Below the pieces are notes generated by a model. That model saw only the letters and a program-made list of their open reading frames with translations. It was not told the DNA's origin and did no database searches. A DNA stretch of 64,000 nt from Hirschia sp964352025 (GTDB taxonomy: Bacteria; Pseudomonadota; Alphaproteobacteria; Caulobacterales; Hyphomonadaceae). A program made the position numbers and the translations under genes. The stretch is from positions 32,456 to 96,455 of the forward strand of contig CAYGPZ010000013.1 of assembly GCA_964352025.1 (NCBI GenBank), read 5' to 3'. Of this stretch, positions 53,091 to 62,292 are shown in pieces (positions within the stretch are counted from its first letter, which is position 1; each line of letters begins with the position of its first letter).

Positions 53091-54866
53091 GTGGTCAAAG
53101 CTTTGAAAAAATATTCGTCACGGGCTCTTTTTGATGTCTGCTCCAAAGCTTCGTTTTGGACAAAGAGCCTATGGGTTGGAGCAGCTGCAATAGGCATGAC
53201 ATCTTGTGCTGGTCTGCAGATGACGCCTGATGAATATTATGAAGCCACGCGCCCAGAAGCGGCAGATGAGTATGGTGACTATCTATCGGCGCGTTATGCG
53301 GGCTTGGTAAGAGATGGCCGTTCAGCATCAGAGTATTACGCGCAGGCACTTTCTAGATCGCCTGAAGATAAAGCTCTCTTAGAGCGCGCAGTGATATATG
53401 CTTTGGTGGCTGGAGATACATCAGGGGCGATGGATTTAGTCCGCAATGCACCAAATGATGTTGAACACAGCAATATTGTTGAGACATTGATCGCAGTCGA
53501 TCAGTTTTCAAAACGAAAGTTTAGTGAAACGATATCCTTTGATGCCACGGCGTCTTCTTCGAGCGTCATGCAGGCTGCAATAGCGCGTTCTTTAAGGGAA
53601 TGGTCTGAGCTAGGATTGAAAGACAAGCAGCGCATATTGCCGGTGTCCCAGTCGAGTATAGAAAGTCGGGTCTTCAGAAGTGTGCGATTGTATTCTGATG
53701 GTCTGCTTGAGCTTGCTAGCGGAATGGATGATGAAGCAAAGGCAAGCTTTGAAGAGGCGTGGAAGCTAAAGGGTCGTTACCCAGTCGGTGTAGATGCATA
53801 TGTAAGATTGCTCGCTGAGCAAGGTGACCATAAATCTGCACGTTCAATTGTAGACCAGTTTTACGAAGAAATCGGCGATAACCCACTTATCGATCAAGTT
53901 GATAGAGAGCTTAGAGATAATGCACTTATTTTGGCACCTCGCATGTCGCCAAATGAAGGGGCTGCGGCGTCAGTATTAGGGTATGCTTTAGCTATTGCGG
54001 CGAAACAGGGCGACGATATCGCAAATCTCTATTACTCATTTGTTTTGATGTTTGATGAAAAACAAGATGCTGCGCGTTTGCTGTTGGCGGATTCCATGCG
54101 TGGTGCTGAGCGCTATCAAGCGGCTTTAGAGCAATTGCAATTTATCAAAGAAGATTCGGTTTATTTTGGAGCGGCCCGTGCGCGTGAAGCCTGGGTGCAT
54201 TGCGGCTTAGAAGATGATCAAGCAGCGATTGATGTTGCGAAGACGTCTTTGGCGACACAACCCGGTCGATCTTTGAAGATGCAAATAGGTGATTTATATC
54301 GAAACCTTGAAATGTTTCCCGAGGCTGAAGCATTGTTTGATGAAGTCGCAAACACTGATCGAAAAGAAGGATTTGTTGATTGGCGTGTCTTGTTTGCGCG
54401 TGCTGGAATGCGAGACAAGCTAGGGCGTTGGGATGATGCTGAGCAAGACCTGCTGTTGGCGCTTAGTCTAGAGCCTACAAGGCCAGAGATATTGAATTAT
54501 CTTGGATATTCATGGGTCGATCGCGGTGTTCATATAGATCAGGGATTTGAAATGATCCGGACCGCTATGGAGCAACGTCCTAATGAGGGGTATATCCGTG
54601 ATAGTTTAGGGTGGGCCTATTATCGTCTCAATCATTATGAAAAAGCGGTTGTGTATTTGGAACAAGCTGCAGAGCTAGATCCTGCTGACCCAATAATCAA
54701 CGATCATTTGGGCGACGCATATTGGCGTATTGGCCGCAAACAGCAAGCCGAATATCAATGGCTTCGTGTTTTGAAATATTCTGAAGATGATGAGTTAAAA
54801 GAGATAGTTGGTCACAAGTTGAAAAGTGGACTGGACATTAAATTGTCGGCCATGAAAATACATTGA
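53091..54866 (+). CDS. TPR-repeat lipoprotein, paralogue of the preceding gene
   Basis: A 591-aa protein, GTG start. The leader ends in MTSC (lipobox), followed by an acidic linker and TPR units throughout; the C-terminal LNYLGYSWVDRGVHIDQG, IRDSLGWAYYRLNHYEKAV and INDHLGDAYWRIGRKQQAEY parallels the end of the upstream gene, so the two arose by duplication. It precedes ispE by 38 bp and may be co-transcribed with it. Such long TPR proteins beside ispE are common in alphaproteobacteria; the function is unknown. Confidence 0.87.
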   Translation: MVKALKKYSSRALFDVCSKASFWTKSLWVGAAAIGMTSCAGLQMTPDEYYEATRPEAADEYGDYLSARYAGLVRDGRSASEYYAQALSRSPEDKALLERAVIYALVAGDTSGAMDLVRNAPNDVEHSNIVETLIAVDQFSKRKFSETISFDATASSSSVMQAAIARSLREWSELGLKDKQRILPVSQSSIESRVFRSVRLYSDGLLELASGMDDEAKASFEEAWKLKGRYPVGVDAYVRLLAEQGDHKSARSIVDQFYEEIGDNPLIDQVDRELRDNALILAPRMSPNEGAAASVLGYALAIAAKQGDDIANLYYSFVLMFDEKQDAARLLLADSMRGAERYQAALEQLQFIKEDSVYFGAARAREAWVHCGLEDDQAAIDVAKTSLATQPGRSLKMQIGDLYRNLEMFPEAEALFDEVANTDRKEGFVDWRVLFARAGMRDKLGRWDDAEQDLLLALSLEPTRPEILNYLGYSWVDRGVHIDQGFEMIRTAMEQRPNEGYIRDSLGWAYYRLNHYEKAVVYLEQAAELDPADPIINDHLGDAYWRIGRKQQAEYQWLRVLKYSEDDELKEIVGHKLKSGLDIKLSAMKIH

Positions 54867-54904
54867 ATTGTAAACGTAACACCTATGACAGATGAGATAA
54901 TGTA

Positions 54905-55804
54905 ATGGTTGATGCCGCGACGAGCCTCACAACTGTATGGGCACCTGCAAAGGTCAATTTATATCTTCATGTAGGTAAGCCACTAGATGATGGACGCCAC
55001 CCTTTGGATAGTCTGGTTATGTTTGCTGATAGTTCGGCCGCTGACCGTGTATCGGTACGCCCACTAAAAGCGCTGACTTTCAATATTGAAGGACCAACAT
55101 CTAAAGCGCTTAAGGGTGAAAAAGATAATCTTGTCATGCGAGCAGCGATGTTGCTCAGAGAGGCGGCAGGACGCTCTGACTTAGGAGCTGCCCTCAATCT
55201 GTATAAAGAGCTTCCAGTGGCGGCTGGCATTGGTGGTGGTTCTGCCGATGCGGCTGCGACGTTGCAGGCGCTCAATCAATATTGGGATATTGGTTTTGGT
55301 GATGAGGCGATATTGAAGCTTGGGGCTGAGCTAGGTGCAGATGTACCCGCGTGTTTGCGTTCAGAGCCTCAAATTATGCGCGGCATTGGTGAAAAGTTGA
55401 CCCCATTCAAGTCTGATCCGTTAGCAGTCGTTTTGGTCAATCCCAATGTAAAGCTATCGACCGGTGAGGTTTTTAAGAAATTTGATAATCTTGGGTTAGG
55501 CGCGGATTTTAAAGAGCGTGAAGGGCCAGATGCATCTGGTGGGCCTGAAGTCTTGGCGCGCGCTCTTAAACGATATTCAAATGACCTAGAAGAACCAGCT
55601 AAGTTGCTTTGTTCTCCAGTAAACGATGTTTTGGAAACAATTGAAAAAACGGATGGAGCGCTATTGTCGCGTATGTCAGGCAGTGGTCCGACGTGTTTTG
55701 GAGTGTATGAGTCGAAAGAGGCCGCTGATGCAGCTGCTGAATACATCTCAAAACGCAAAAAGAAATGGTGGGTTCGTGCAACGACTTTATCGGGTTCGCG
55801 ATAG
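54905..55804 (+). CDS. ispE: 4-diphosphocytidyl-2-C-methyl-D-erythritol kinase
   Basis: IspE is the GHMP kinase of the MEP isoprenoid pathway, phosphorylating CDP-ME. The ATP loop is PVAAGIGGGSADAAATLQAL (about residues 103-122), with WAPAKVNLYLHVGKP at the N-terminus and LSRMSGSGPTCFGVY near the end. Length 299 aa is normal. IspH is in the same window at 23.5 kb but not in the same operon. Confidence 0.96.
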   Translation: MVDAATSLTTVWAPAKVNLYLHVGKPLDDGRHPLDSLVMFADSSAADRVSVRPLKALTFNIEGPTSKALKGEKDNLVMRAAMLLREAAGRSDLGAALNLYKELPVAAGIGGGSADAAATLQALNQYWDIGFGDEAILKLGAELGADVPACLRSEPQIMRGIGEKLTPFKSDPLAVVLVNPNVKLSTGEVFKKFDNLGLGADFKEREGPDASGGPEVLARALKRYSNDLEEPAKLLCSPVNDVLETIEKTDGALLSRMSGSGPTCFGVYESKEAADAAAEYISKRKKKWWVRATTLSGSR

Positions 55805-55880
55805 TTTTTTTGTTGTATAATTATATAGTTAGCTTCAAGAGTTAATCTGTTACTTGAAGTGTTTGTGGGCGGTGAGGTTT

Positions 55881-56987
55881 ATGCATCCGGCGTTGAATAT
55901 CTTTTTTGTCGGTGCTGTTGCGCTGGTGTTGTCGGCCATTGCTTGCCGTTTGATTATTGCTATCGGGTTGATGGATAAGCCTGATAGTGAACGTAAACGT
56001 GTGTCGCAAAAGAAAGCTGTTCCAAGTTCTGGTGGAATGGGTTTTATCCCAGCTGCTTTTCTAGCGTTACTGGCTTCAAGTGTTGCGTTTGTTCCAGATT
56101 CGCCAATTGCATATTTAGGCATTGCCGTTATCGCAATGTTGGTCTTGGGCCTGTGGGATGATCTTGGAAACCTGAATGCCAAGTTGAAGCTTCTACTCCA
56201 GATAAGCATTGGTGTCGCTGTCGCTATGGCGGGCGTTTATGCCGATCAGATAGCGCCGGGGTTTGGTAAAGTGCGTGAATTTGGCATGATTGGCGGTGTC
56301 GTGCTGGCAGTTATGTGGTTTGTGCTGGTGACGAATGCCGTAAACTTCATGGATGGAGCCAATGGTGTATCCATGGGCATGGCCGTATTTGCTTGCATGG
56401 GCTTTTGCGGCGTAGCAGGTTTTGCGGGAGAGTGGCAGCTGGCTATCGCATCTGGTGCTTTGGCTGGCGCATTGATTGGATTTTTAATTTGGAATGTCGG
56501 CGGTAAGCTATTTGCGGGCGACGCAGGCGCATTAGCAGTTGGTATGGCACTTGGCGGTTTCTCCATTTTGCTTGTAAAAGCGCGTCCAGAATTTGTGTTC
56601 ATTCCCCCAATTTTGCTTTCTCCCTTTATTGTGGATGTTCTTCTGACATTGAATTACCGCTTAAAAAGACGTGAGAACTTTTGGGAAGCGCATACAATGC
56701 ACGTGTACCAATTGGGTTTAAAACCGCCACTGTCATTGAAGCATTGGCAAGTTGCTATTGGACACTGGATGATTGCCGCTAATTGCGCAGCATTGGGTTT
56801 TGCGGCCGCCGCAATAGGGTTTGAAGCACCGCTAGTGATTTTTGTCGGGGTTACTTTATTAGGATGCGCTATGCACGTACGGATCCGACGTGCAGCAATC
56901 GCTGTTGGCCTCCTTGAAGGAGGCGACTTAGACGCTAAAAGCAATGAAGCATTGTCAGAACGACAAGTGGAGCAGGGTGAAGCCTAG
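55881..56987 (+). CDS. MraY/WecA family glycosyl-1-phosphate transferase (GT4)
   Basis: A multi-helix membrane enzyme transferring a sugar-1-phosphate onto undecaprenyl phosphate. It has the family's GLMDKPDSERKRVSQKKAVPSSGG near residue 30, the Asp region LGLWDDLGNLNAKLKL, and NFMDGANGVSMGMAVF. I choose ATG 55881 (GGTGAGG upstream); a TTG at 55854 is in frame. It likely starts an O-antigen or exopolysaccharide route. Its stop overlaps that of the convergent polyprenyl synthase (CTAG). Confidence 0.9.
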   Translation: MHPALNIFFVGAVALVLSAIACRLIIAIGLMDKPDSERKRVSQKKAVPSSGGMGFIPAAFLALLASSVAFVPDSPIAYLGIAVIAMLVLGLWDDLGNLNAKLKLLLQISIGVAVAMAGVYADQIAPGFGKVREFGMIGGVVLAVMWFVLVTNAVNFMDGANGVSMGMAVFACMGFCGVAGFAGEWQLAIASGALAGALIGFLIWNVGGKLFAGDAGALAVGMALGGFSILLVKARPEFVFIPPILLSPFIVDVLLTLNYRLKRRENFWEAHTMHVYQLGLKPPLSLKHWQVAIGHWMIAANCAALGFAAAAIGFEAPLVIFVGVTLLGCAMHVRIRRAAIAVGLLEGGDLDAKSNEALSERQVEQGEA

Positions 56988-58009
56988 TATATGCGGTTAA
57001 CGCAGAAGTCGGCGACCTCAGAAAGTGCATCAACATAAGCTGACGGCTCTAACACTTTTAAAGCTGCTTTGGCCTGTTCAATTTCGTTCTCCGCAGCTTC
57101 CAGCGTAAGTTTCACACTGTCAGCTTGGCGAATATATTCAATTGCGGTTTGAAGGTCTTCTTCTGTCTGCTGAGATACATCCATTGCGCGATCCCAAAAG
57201 GCGCGTGCAGTCTCGTCGCCAGTTTCACGGGCGAGTAATACAGGAAGCGTAAGCTTGCCTTCTCTGAAGTCATCACCAACAGATTTTCCAATGACGGAAG
57301 TAACACCGCCATAATCCAATGCGTCATCTACAAGCTGAAATGCGCGACCTAAACGGCGGCCATATTCCGCCAATGCATCTGATTCTTTGCCTTCTTCGAC
57401 AACGGTAAGTGCACCTGCTCGCGCAGCAGCCTCAAACAATGCGGCTGTTTTGGCTTCGACAATTTCCATGTAATCGTCGATGGGTAGATCAGCTTTTCCT
57501 ATTGCGGCGAGTTGTTTGACTTCACCTTCGGCAATGACACACGATGCATTAGATAGGATATCTAGAATGCGGATAGAACGTGTTTCCACCATCAGCGTAA
57601 AAGCGCGAGCAAAAAGGAAGTCGCCTACCAGAATGGAAGCTGAATTTCCCCAGACCATTTTAGCCGCTTTTTTTCCGCGTCTCAAATCGCTTTCATCAAC
57701 GACATCATCGTGAAGCAATGTTGCTGTGTGAATGAATTCAACGGCGGCAGCCAGGCTGTGCAATGGCGCACTTCCAGTGCCTCCGGCAGCATAGGCGGCG
57801 GCTAATGTAATGAGCGGACGCAGTCTTTTCCCCCCAGCACTAATTAAATAGGCTGACATATCCGGGATTGTTGCAACTGAACTTACCGCACGCTCTGAAA
57901 GAAGAGTTTCTACTGAAGACAGGTCTTCTGCCACAAGTGAACTAAGCAAATCCATTGGAGATGGGCTTTTTTGTTCTGAACGTTCGACGATTTGCGCATT
58001 AAAGGCCAA
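56984..58009 (-). CDS. Polyprenyl diphosphate synthase (long-chain, quinone side chain)
   Basis: A 341-aa trans-prenyltransferase that extends IPP into a long chain for ubiquinone. The first Asp-rich motif is LLHDDVVDESDLRRG, the second FQLVDDALDYGG, and MAFNAQIVE at the start. It is the IspB/octaprenyl type by length; the exact chain length (8 or 10) cannot be read. Uses products of the MEP pathway, of which ispE and ispH are nearby. Confidence 0.93.
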   Translation of the reverse strand: MAFNAQIVERSEQKSPSPMDLLSSLVAEDLSSVETLLSERAVSSVATIPDMSAYLISAGGKRLRPLITLAAAYAAGGTGSAPLHSLAAAVEFIHTATLLHDDVVDESDLRRGKKAAKMVWGNSASILVGDFLFARAFTLMVETRSIRILDILSNASCVIAEGEVKQLAAIGKADLPIDDYMEIVEAKTAALFEAAARAGALTVVEEGKESDALAEYGRRLGRAFQLVDDALDYGGVTSVIGKSVGDDFREGKLTLPVLLARETGDETARAFWDRAMDVSQQTEEDLQTAIEYIRQADSVKLTLEAAENEIEQAKAALKVLEPSAYVDALSEVADFCVNRIY

Positions 58010-58177
58010 AGATGACCCCCTCGGTGTAGGATTAGGACTTTGTATTATTATGTATAAGAACTTATGCGCTCACACAAAACTAGACGCAAGCTATTCTCAT
58101 GATCATATATAGGTCAATTGTGTATATAGGCTAGTCGCGAAAACGTGACTCAATGGTTGTTTTAGGAGAGCTGCTTA

Positions 58178-58387
58178 GTGATTGAAGTTTTAAGGACGAA
58201 TGATCCAGTAAAATTGAGTTATGCAATGGCATTGTTAACTGAGGCAGATTGCGATCCATTTCAAGCTGATCAATTTACGTCTTCGATTGAGGGATCAATT
58301 GGTGCGATTCCTCGGCGTATTCTTGTACCGAAAGACCGCTTGGAAAAAGCACGGGAAGCGTTGCAAGTTATTGAAAGAAATGAATAA
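58178..58387 (+). CDS. DUF2007 domain protein
   Basis: A 69-aa protein consisting of one DUF2007 domain, whose structure resembles the PII-like fold (VLRTNDPVKLSYAMALLTEADCD, then RILVPKDRLEKAREAL). Function unknown. It is the first gene of a small run with the TrmN6-like methyltransferase, 6 bp downstream. It is divergent from the polyprenyl synthase. Confidence 0.88.
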   Translation: MIEVLRTNDPVKLSYAMALLTEADCDPFQADQFTSSIEGSIGAIPRRILVPKDRLEKAREALQVIERNE

Positions 58388-58393
58388 TTCCAT

Positions 58394-59131
58394 ATGAGTT
58401 CTGAGTTTACACAAGATTGGCTCCTCAATGAAAAGGTTTCGCTACGTCAGCGTTCCTATGGCTATAGAGCGGGATTGGATGCGGTACTTTTAGCCGCTAG
58501 CATAAACGGCAAAGATGGAAGTAAAATCCTAGAGGCCGGGTGTGGCGCTGGCGCAGCGCTACTTTGTGCCGCGAGTCGATTGAAAAACATAAGCTTTCGC
58601 GGGCTTGAAAGGGACGAAGAAATGCTGGCTCTTGCGCAGCAAAATGTCGCAGATAATTCCTTTGAAGATCGCGTGACTGTCGAACTCGGCGATGTGAGTG
58701 AACGGCCCGATTCTATTTTGAATGCATATGATCAGGTTTTTTCTAATCCTCCATTCTTCGATCCTGCAAAAATTCAAAAAGTAGGTGAAGGAAAAGAAGG
58801 GGCCTATCTTGCCGACGTGCCGCTTCAAGTCTGGTTGAAGTTTATGCTTCATGCCGTAAAGCCCAAAGGACGGATTACGATTATTCATCGTGCGGCCGCG
58901 CTTTCTGAAATTCTCGGATTCCTCCATTCTCGTTTTGGCGAAATTTGCGTCATGCCTATTCGGTCTGAGGCTGGTGCATCAGCTAAGAGAATTTTGGTGA
59001 CTGCACGAAAAGGGTTGCGAAAAGGAGATACTGTTTTGCTTGACGGTTTAACGCTGTATAATGGCCCAAACAGACAACTAACAGATAGAGCGCAGGCCAT
59101 CATGAATGGCGAGGCTTTGGAATGGAAATGA
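58394..59131 (+). CDS. TrmN6-like N6-adenine methyltransferase
   Basis: A 245-aa class I methyltransferase of the tRNA1(Val) A37 N6-methyltransferase (YfiC) type. It shows KVSLRQRSYGYRAGLDAVLLAA at the N-terminus, the SAM motif ILEAGCGAGAALLC and the catalytic NPPF in VFSNPPFFDPAKIQK, typical for N6-adenine methylation. tRNA modification is the likely role, but the exact target is not proven. Confidence 0.88.
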   Translation: MSSEFTQDWLLNEKVSLRQRSYGYRAGLDAVLLAASINGKDGSKILEAGCGAGAALLCAASRLKNISFRGLERDEEMLALAQQNVADNSFEDRVTVELGDVSERPDSILNAYDQVFSNPPFFDPAKIQKVGEGKEGAYLADVPLQVWLKFMLHAVKPKGRITIIHRAAALSEILGFLHSRFGEICVMPIRSEAGASAKRILVTARKGLRKGDTVLLDGLTLYNGPNRQLTDRAQAIMNGEALEWK

Positions 59132-59138
59132 GGAAAAG

Positions 59139-59303
59139 ATGGGACGTCTAGTTCTTTTTGCAATTGTATTTGCTATATTTGCTGTTTTCTTGGCGTCATT
59201 CTTAAATCGAAATAAGAATAATGATGACGATCAGGATGGATCAGGGGATTCCGGTGATGACAATGTTCGTCGGTTATCCGATCACCGTTCCAATGATGAG
59301 TAG
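59139..59303 (+). CDS. Small single-helix membrane protein
   Basis: A 54-aa protein with one hydrophobic segment (GRLVLFAIVFAIFAVFLASFL) and a tail rich in Asp/Asn/Ser (KNNDDDQDGSGDSGDDN). ATG 59139 follows AGGAAAAG; an earlier in-frame start at 59106 overlaps the methyltransferase gene. It starts 7 nt after that gene's stop, so it is likely co-transcribed. No family recognised. Confidence 0.65.
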   Translation: MGRLVLFAIVFAIFAVFLASFLNRNKNNDDDQDGSGDSGDDNVRRLSDHRSNDE

Positions 59304-59694
59304 TGTTCAGTATTACATCTCATTAATGTCAGTGTAGAGATTATTGACAACCCAAATTATTGGACGTTATTTGCGCTTCCCCGAAACGAGATCCGCGTAC
59401 AAGCGGACACGGTGTTGGTGCGAACTCTGGCGTATTACAGGGTAGGGCTGATGAATTGTTTGTTAGAAATATCACGAACGGATTTGTAACAACTTTTGTT
59501 GTGAAGTGATTTTTTCTAAGAATCCATTCATAGTAGTTGCTATGTGAAAAGTATTCGTTTGAGACTTTTTCAAGTTTCACGAGACGATCACGAGTAAAAG
59601 CGCTTTCTTCGAGTAATGAAGAAATTAAGCGTCAGTCTTTGCGTATCAGTAGCGTTAATCCTACATTAATAAGAACTGAGCAATTATAAATACT
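59304..59694. other. AT-rich stretch with no convincing gene
   Basis: The 59139 reading frame reopens after its stop (59304-59489, 61 codons) but has no start codon, and a minus-strand frame at 59341-59580 has no family resemblance. A small stem TCCGC/GCGGA (around 59391-59406) is the only notable structure. I see no RNA family or promoter I could defend. Confidence 0.45.
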
Positions 59695-59802
59695 ATGGAA
59701 CAAAGCACACAAATTCTTATATACATTCTGGCAGCACTTGGCGCTGGTGTGTATTTTTCGTACCGCTTCGACCCAGCGTCGTTGCTAAAGAAAGATAACT
59801 AG
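59695..59802 (+). CDS. Tiny single-helix membrane protein (35 aa)
   Basis: ATG 59695 to TAG 59802 encodes 35 residues: a polar start (MEQSTQ), a hydrophobic helix (ILIYILAALGAGVYFSY) and a basic end (LLKKDN). It is directly followed by a strong terminator (59839-59875), which supports a real transcript. No clear ribosome site is seen (GAG about 14 nt upstream). Candidate small membrane protein. Confidence 0.45.
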   Translation: MEQSTQILIYILAALGAGVYFSYRFDPASLLKKDN

Positions 59803-59838
59803 TAAAACAGGTCTAAGACCAAAATTTGTGTAGAGTTC

Positions 59839-59876
59839 AAAAAGCGCTGAGAGATAAATCTCCGGCGCTTTTTTGT
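59839..59876 (+). terminator. Rho-independent terminator after the 35-aa gene
   Basis: AAAAAGCGC... pairs with ...GCGCTTTTTT, with an inner GAGA/TCTC step and loop GATAAA, then a T run. A strong, standard terminator. Confidence 0.85.
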
Positions 59877-59924
59877 ATACAAAATTCACTTTATTGATTT
59901 TTATTTTTATGCCAGAAAGCGCGA

Positions 59925-60485
59925 ATGAAACTCTCTGCTGCAACTATATTACTTTCGCCGGGCTATGGCTTTGATGATGATAACCACTGGATCAGTCGTT
60001 GGTCTAGGCAAATGACTGGTGCTCAATTTGTGGAGCATGGCGATTATCTTTCAGCTAAGCGAGATGATTGGGTAGGTGATTTGGTCCATGTCGCTGAGAA
60101 ATCTGAAAAACCTGTCGTGTTAGTTGGTCACTCTTTAGGGGCGATCGCGATTATTCACGCGGCGAAGTTTTTCCAACCTGGAAAAATAGCTGGCGCATTC
60201 TTAGTTACGCCGGTGGATATAGAAGTTCCAAATGTTATTCCCGGTCTAGCCAATCATGATTTTGGACCAATTCCTCGCGAAACCCTGCCTTTTGATAGTG
60301 TTGTCGTTGGTAGTCGCAATGATAAATATTGTTCATATGCAGCTTCGGAGAGCTTTGCTTCTAGCTGGGGAAGTACACTCCTTGATGCAGGAAATGCTGG
60401 TCACTTAAACATTGAGAGCGGACAAGGACCATGGCCCGAAGGCCTAACCGCTTTTGCATTGTTTATGAAAAGTCTGGATGCCTAG
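59925..60485 (+). CDS. RBBP9/YdeN family alpha/beta hydrolase
   Basis: A 186-aa small serine hydrolase. It has LSPGYGFDDDNHWISRWSRQM near the N-terminus, the nucleophile elbow VLVGHSLGAIAII (Ser about residue 69), Asp in VVVGSRNDKYC and His in NAGHLNIESG, so the catalytic triad is complete. Substrate unknown. It is convergent with the GH29 gene. Confidence 0.9.
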   Translation: MKLSAATILLSPGYGFDDDNHWISRWSRQMTGAQFVEHGDYLSAKRDDWVGDLVHVAEKSEKPVVLVGHSLGAIAIIHAAKFFQPGKIAGAFLVTPVDIEVPNVIPGLANHDFGPIPRETLPFDSVVVGSRNDKYCSYAASESFASSWGSTLLDAGNAGHLNIESGQGPWPEGLTAFALFMKSLDA

Positions 60486-60526
60486 CAGGATTTCCAGACT
60501 CTTCGTTTAGCGTAATTTTTCTAGGT

Positions 60527-62098
60527 TCAATCTTTCGAAAGAGAGATTTTAAATACAACAGGCATTTTATTTGATGTTGTATTTACTGGTGCTAAATTAA
60601 CCCCTGTTGTTGTATAATCCCATTCCACATCATTGCTACTTGCGAGGAGTTGTATGCTTTCTATTGAGGGAGTATTTGCGGCTTTAAAGTATGAAAGTGC
60701 TTCCATTGGAATATCTGTATCTGATGGCGCTAGTTGTATCGCGTATAGGGTTCGTCGATCTTTCGATTGCGTGTATCGGATATCTTCTTTGCTGAATCCA
60801 GAAAATTCCAAATCTGCCAGATGTCCTTCAGGTATAGCTGTTGGCCCTTCACCAAATGTGTGCCAAGGGCGCGTATTGTAAATTGCCTCCCCATTTATAC
60901 GTAACCATTCGCCAACCGTCTTTAGAGTGTCTTTCTGTTCTTGCGGAATAGATCCATCAGCACGAGGGGCAATATTCAAAAGCATACCGCCATTTTTGCT
61001 TACAATGTCTGACAAATCCTGCAATATTCTGGCAGCTGAATAGTATTCCAGTGGCTCAGCATACCCCCAGGAATTTGATGCGATCGAAGTGTCCGTAATC
61101 CAGTAAGCGGGATGAGTTTCCGATTTTCTGTTTCGCTCAAGATCTTCCGTGCCTGTACCAGGTTTAAGATCGATACCCTTATAGCTAAGAACGACTTCCT
61201 GATCGTTTTGATCGGCTTGATTGTAGAAATCGGCTACCATATTCAACCGGATATCTTCGGGAATGAAGTTCATTCTGTTGTCGAACCACAAAATATCGGG
61301 TTGATATTTGCTGACAACTTCATCCACCTTTCTCACCCACTTTTCTGAAAACTCACGAGGCGGTAAGACTTCTGGATCTAGAGGGTTTCGCCAGTCATTT
61401 TCGTCTTTTTTACCCCATCCAGATTCATCTATTGGGTATCCATAAAGCTCCGAAAATTCAGGGTTAGATGTATCGTATGCAGCATTTGTAGTCGGGTACC
61501 ATGCCCAATTCCATTGATGGTGCAATGTCGTGATGAATTTGAGGCCTTTGCCGCGAATAGCGATCTCTAGCTCTCTGACGATATCTCTTTTAGGCCCCAT
61601 GTCCCCTGCATTCCATGGTGTGAGGTCAGTGTCCCACATTGCAAAGCCGTCAGCGTGCTCAGTGACCGGACCTGCAAATCGAGCTCCCGCTGTTACAAAT
61701 AAATCGGCCCATTCCTCGGCGTCGAATTTGTCGCCAGTCATCATGGGAATAAAGTCTTTATATCCAAACTCTGAAAGTGGCCCATATGTTTTTAAATGGT
61801 GTTCTTGGTGTTTAGTCCCTTCAATATACATCCCGCGGCTATACCAGTCTGAGGTTTGAGGAGACAGACTTGCCGAGTAAGGCCCCCAATGCGCGTAGAT
61901 GCCAAATTTGGCATCCTGAAACCATTCTGGAGCTTGCTGGTATTGTGCAAGAGATTCCCAGTTGGTTTCATACTTCGGGGTGGTATCTCCGTCTGTAGTT
62001 TCAAACGATGATGGAGATGTATTGGGTTGAGGCGATTGGGAGCAATTGGTTATACTTGTCGAGAGTAATAGTGCGCCAATCAAGAAATTGAACTTCAT
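60527..62098 (-). CDS. GH29 alpha-L-fucosidase, lipoprotein
   Basis: A 523-aa glycoside hydrolase family 29 enzyme. The lipobox ITNC gives a lipid-anchored envelope protein; the early FQDAKFGIYAHWGPYSASLSPQTSDWYSRG, VTEHADGFAMWDTDLTPWNA and the nucleophile region DILWFDNRMNFIPED match the family. Retaining mechanism expected, removing fucose from algal or host glycans (the marine source makes fucoidan-type substrates plausible; inference). No neighbouring polysaccharide-utilisation genes are seen. Confidence 0.9.
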   Translation of the reverse strand: MKFNFLIGALLLSTSITNCSQSPQPNTSPSSFETTDGDTTPKYETNWESLAQYQQAPEWFQDAKFGIYAHWGPYSASLSPQTSDWYSRGMYIEGTKHQEHHLKTYGPLSEFGYKDFIPMMTGDKFDAEEWADLFVTAGARFAGPVTEHADGFAMWDTDLTPWNAGDMGPKRDIVRELEIAIRGKGLKFITTLHHQWNWAWYPTTNAAYDTSNPEFSELYGYPIDESGWGKKDENDWRNPLDPEVLPPREFSEKWVRKVDEVVSKYQPDILWFDNRMNFIPEDIRLNMVADFYNQADQNDQEVVLSYKGIDLKPGTGTEDLERNRKSETHPAYWITDTSIASNSWGYAEPLEYYSAARILQDLSDIVSKNGGMLLNIAPRADGSIPQEQKDTLKTVGEWLRINGEAIYNTRPWHTFGEGPTAIPEGHLADLEFSGFSKEDIRYTQSKDRRTLYAIQLAPSDTDIPMEALSYFKAANTPSIESIQLLASSNDVEWDYTTTGVNLAPVNTTSNKMPVVFKISLSKD

Positions 62099-62292
62099 AT
62101 CGTTTCGTCCCCATGAAAATTATGATTTTTCATATAGGAGGATGAATTCAGAGGATGAGCAAGCGAAAAAATGTAATCTATTACATTTTTGTAATTCCCC
62201 ATATGGGCGAATAACTGACTGTCTATGTTTCTTGACGATATGTAAGACTAAAGGAACAATCCTTTTCATCTATTTATTTTGAGGAGGTCGCC

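Noticed and set aside
59304..59489. In-frame 61-codon extension after the small membrane protein stop
   Set aside because: No start codon and no recoding signal is seen; translation past the TAG is not supported.
59341..59580. 79-aa minus-strand frame in the 59.3-59.9 kb gap
   Set aside because: No recognisable domain and no ribosome site; lies opposite an AT-rich non-coding stretch.
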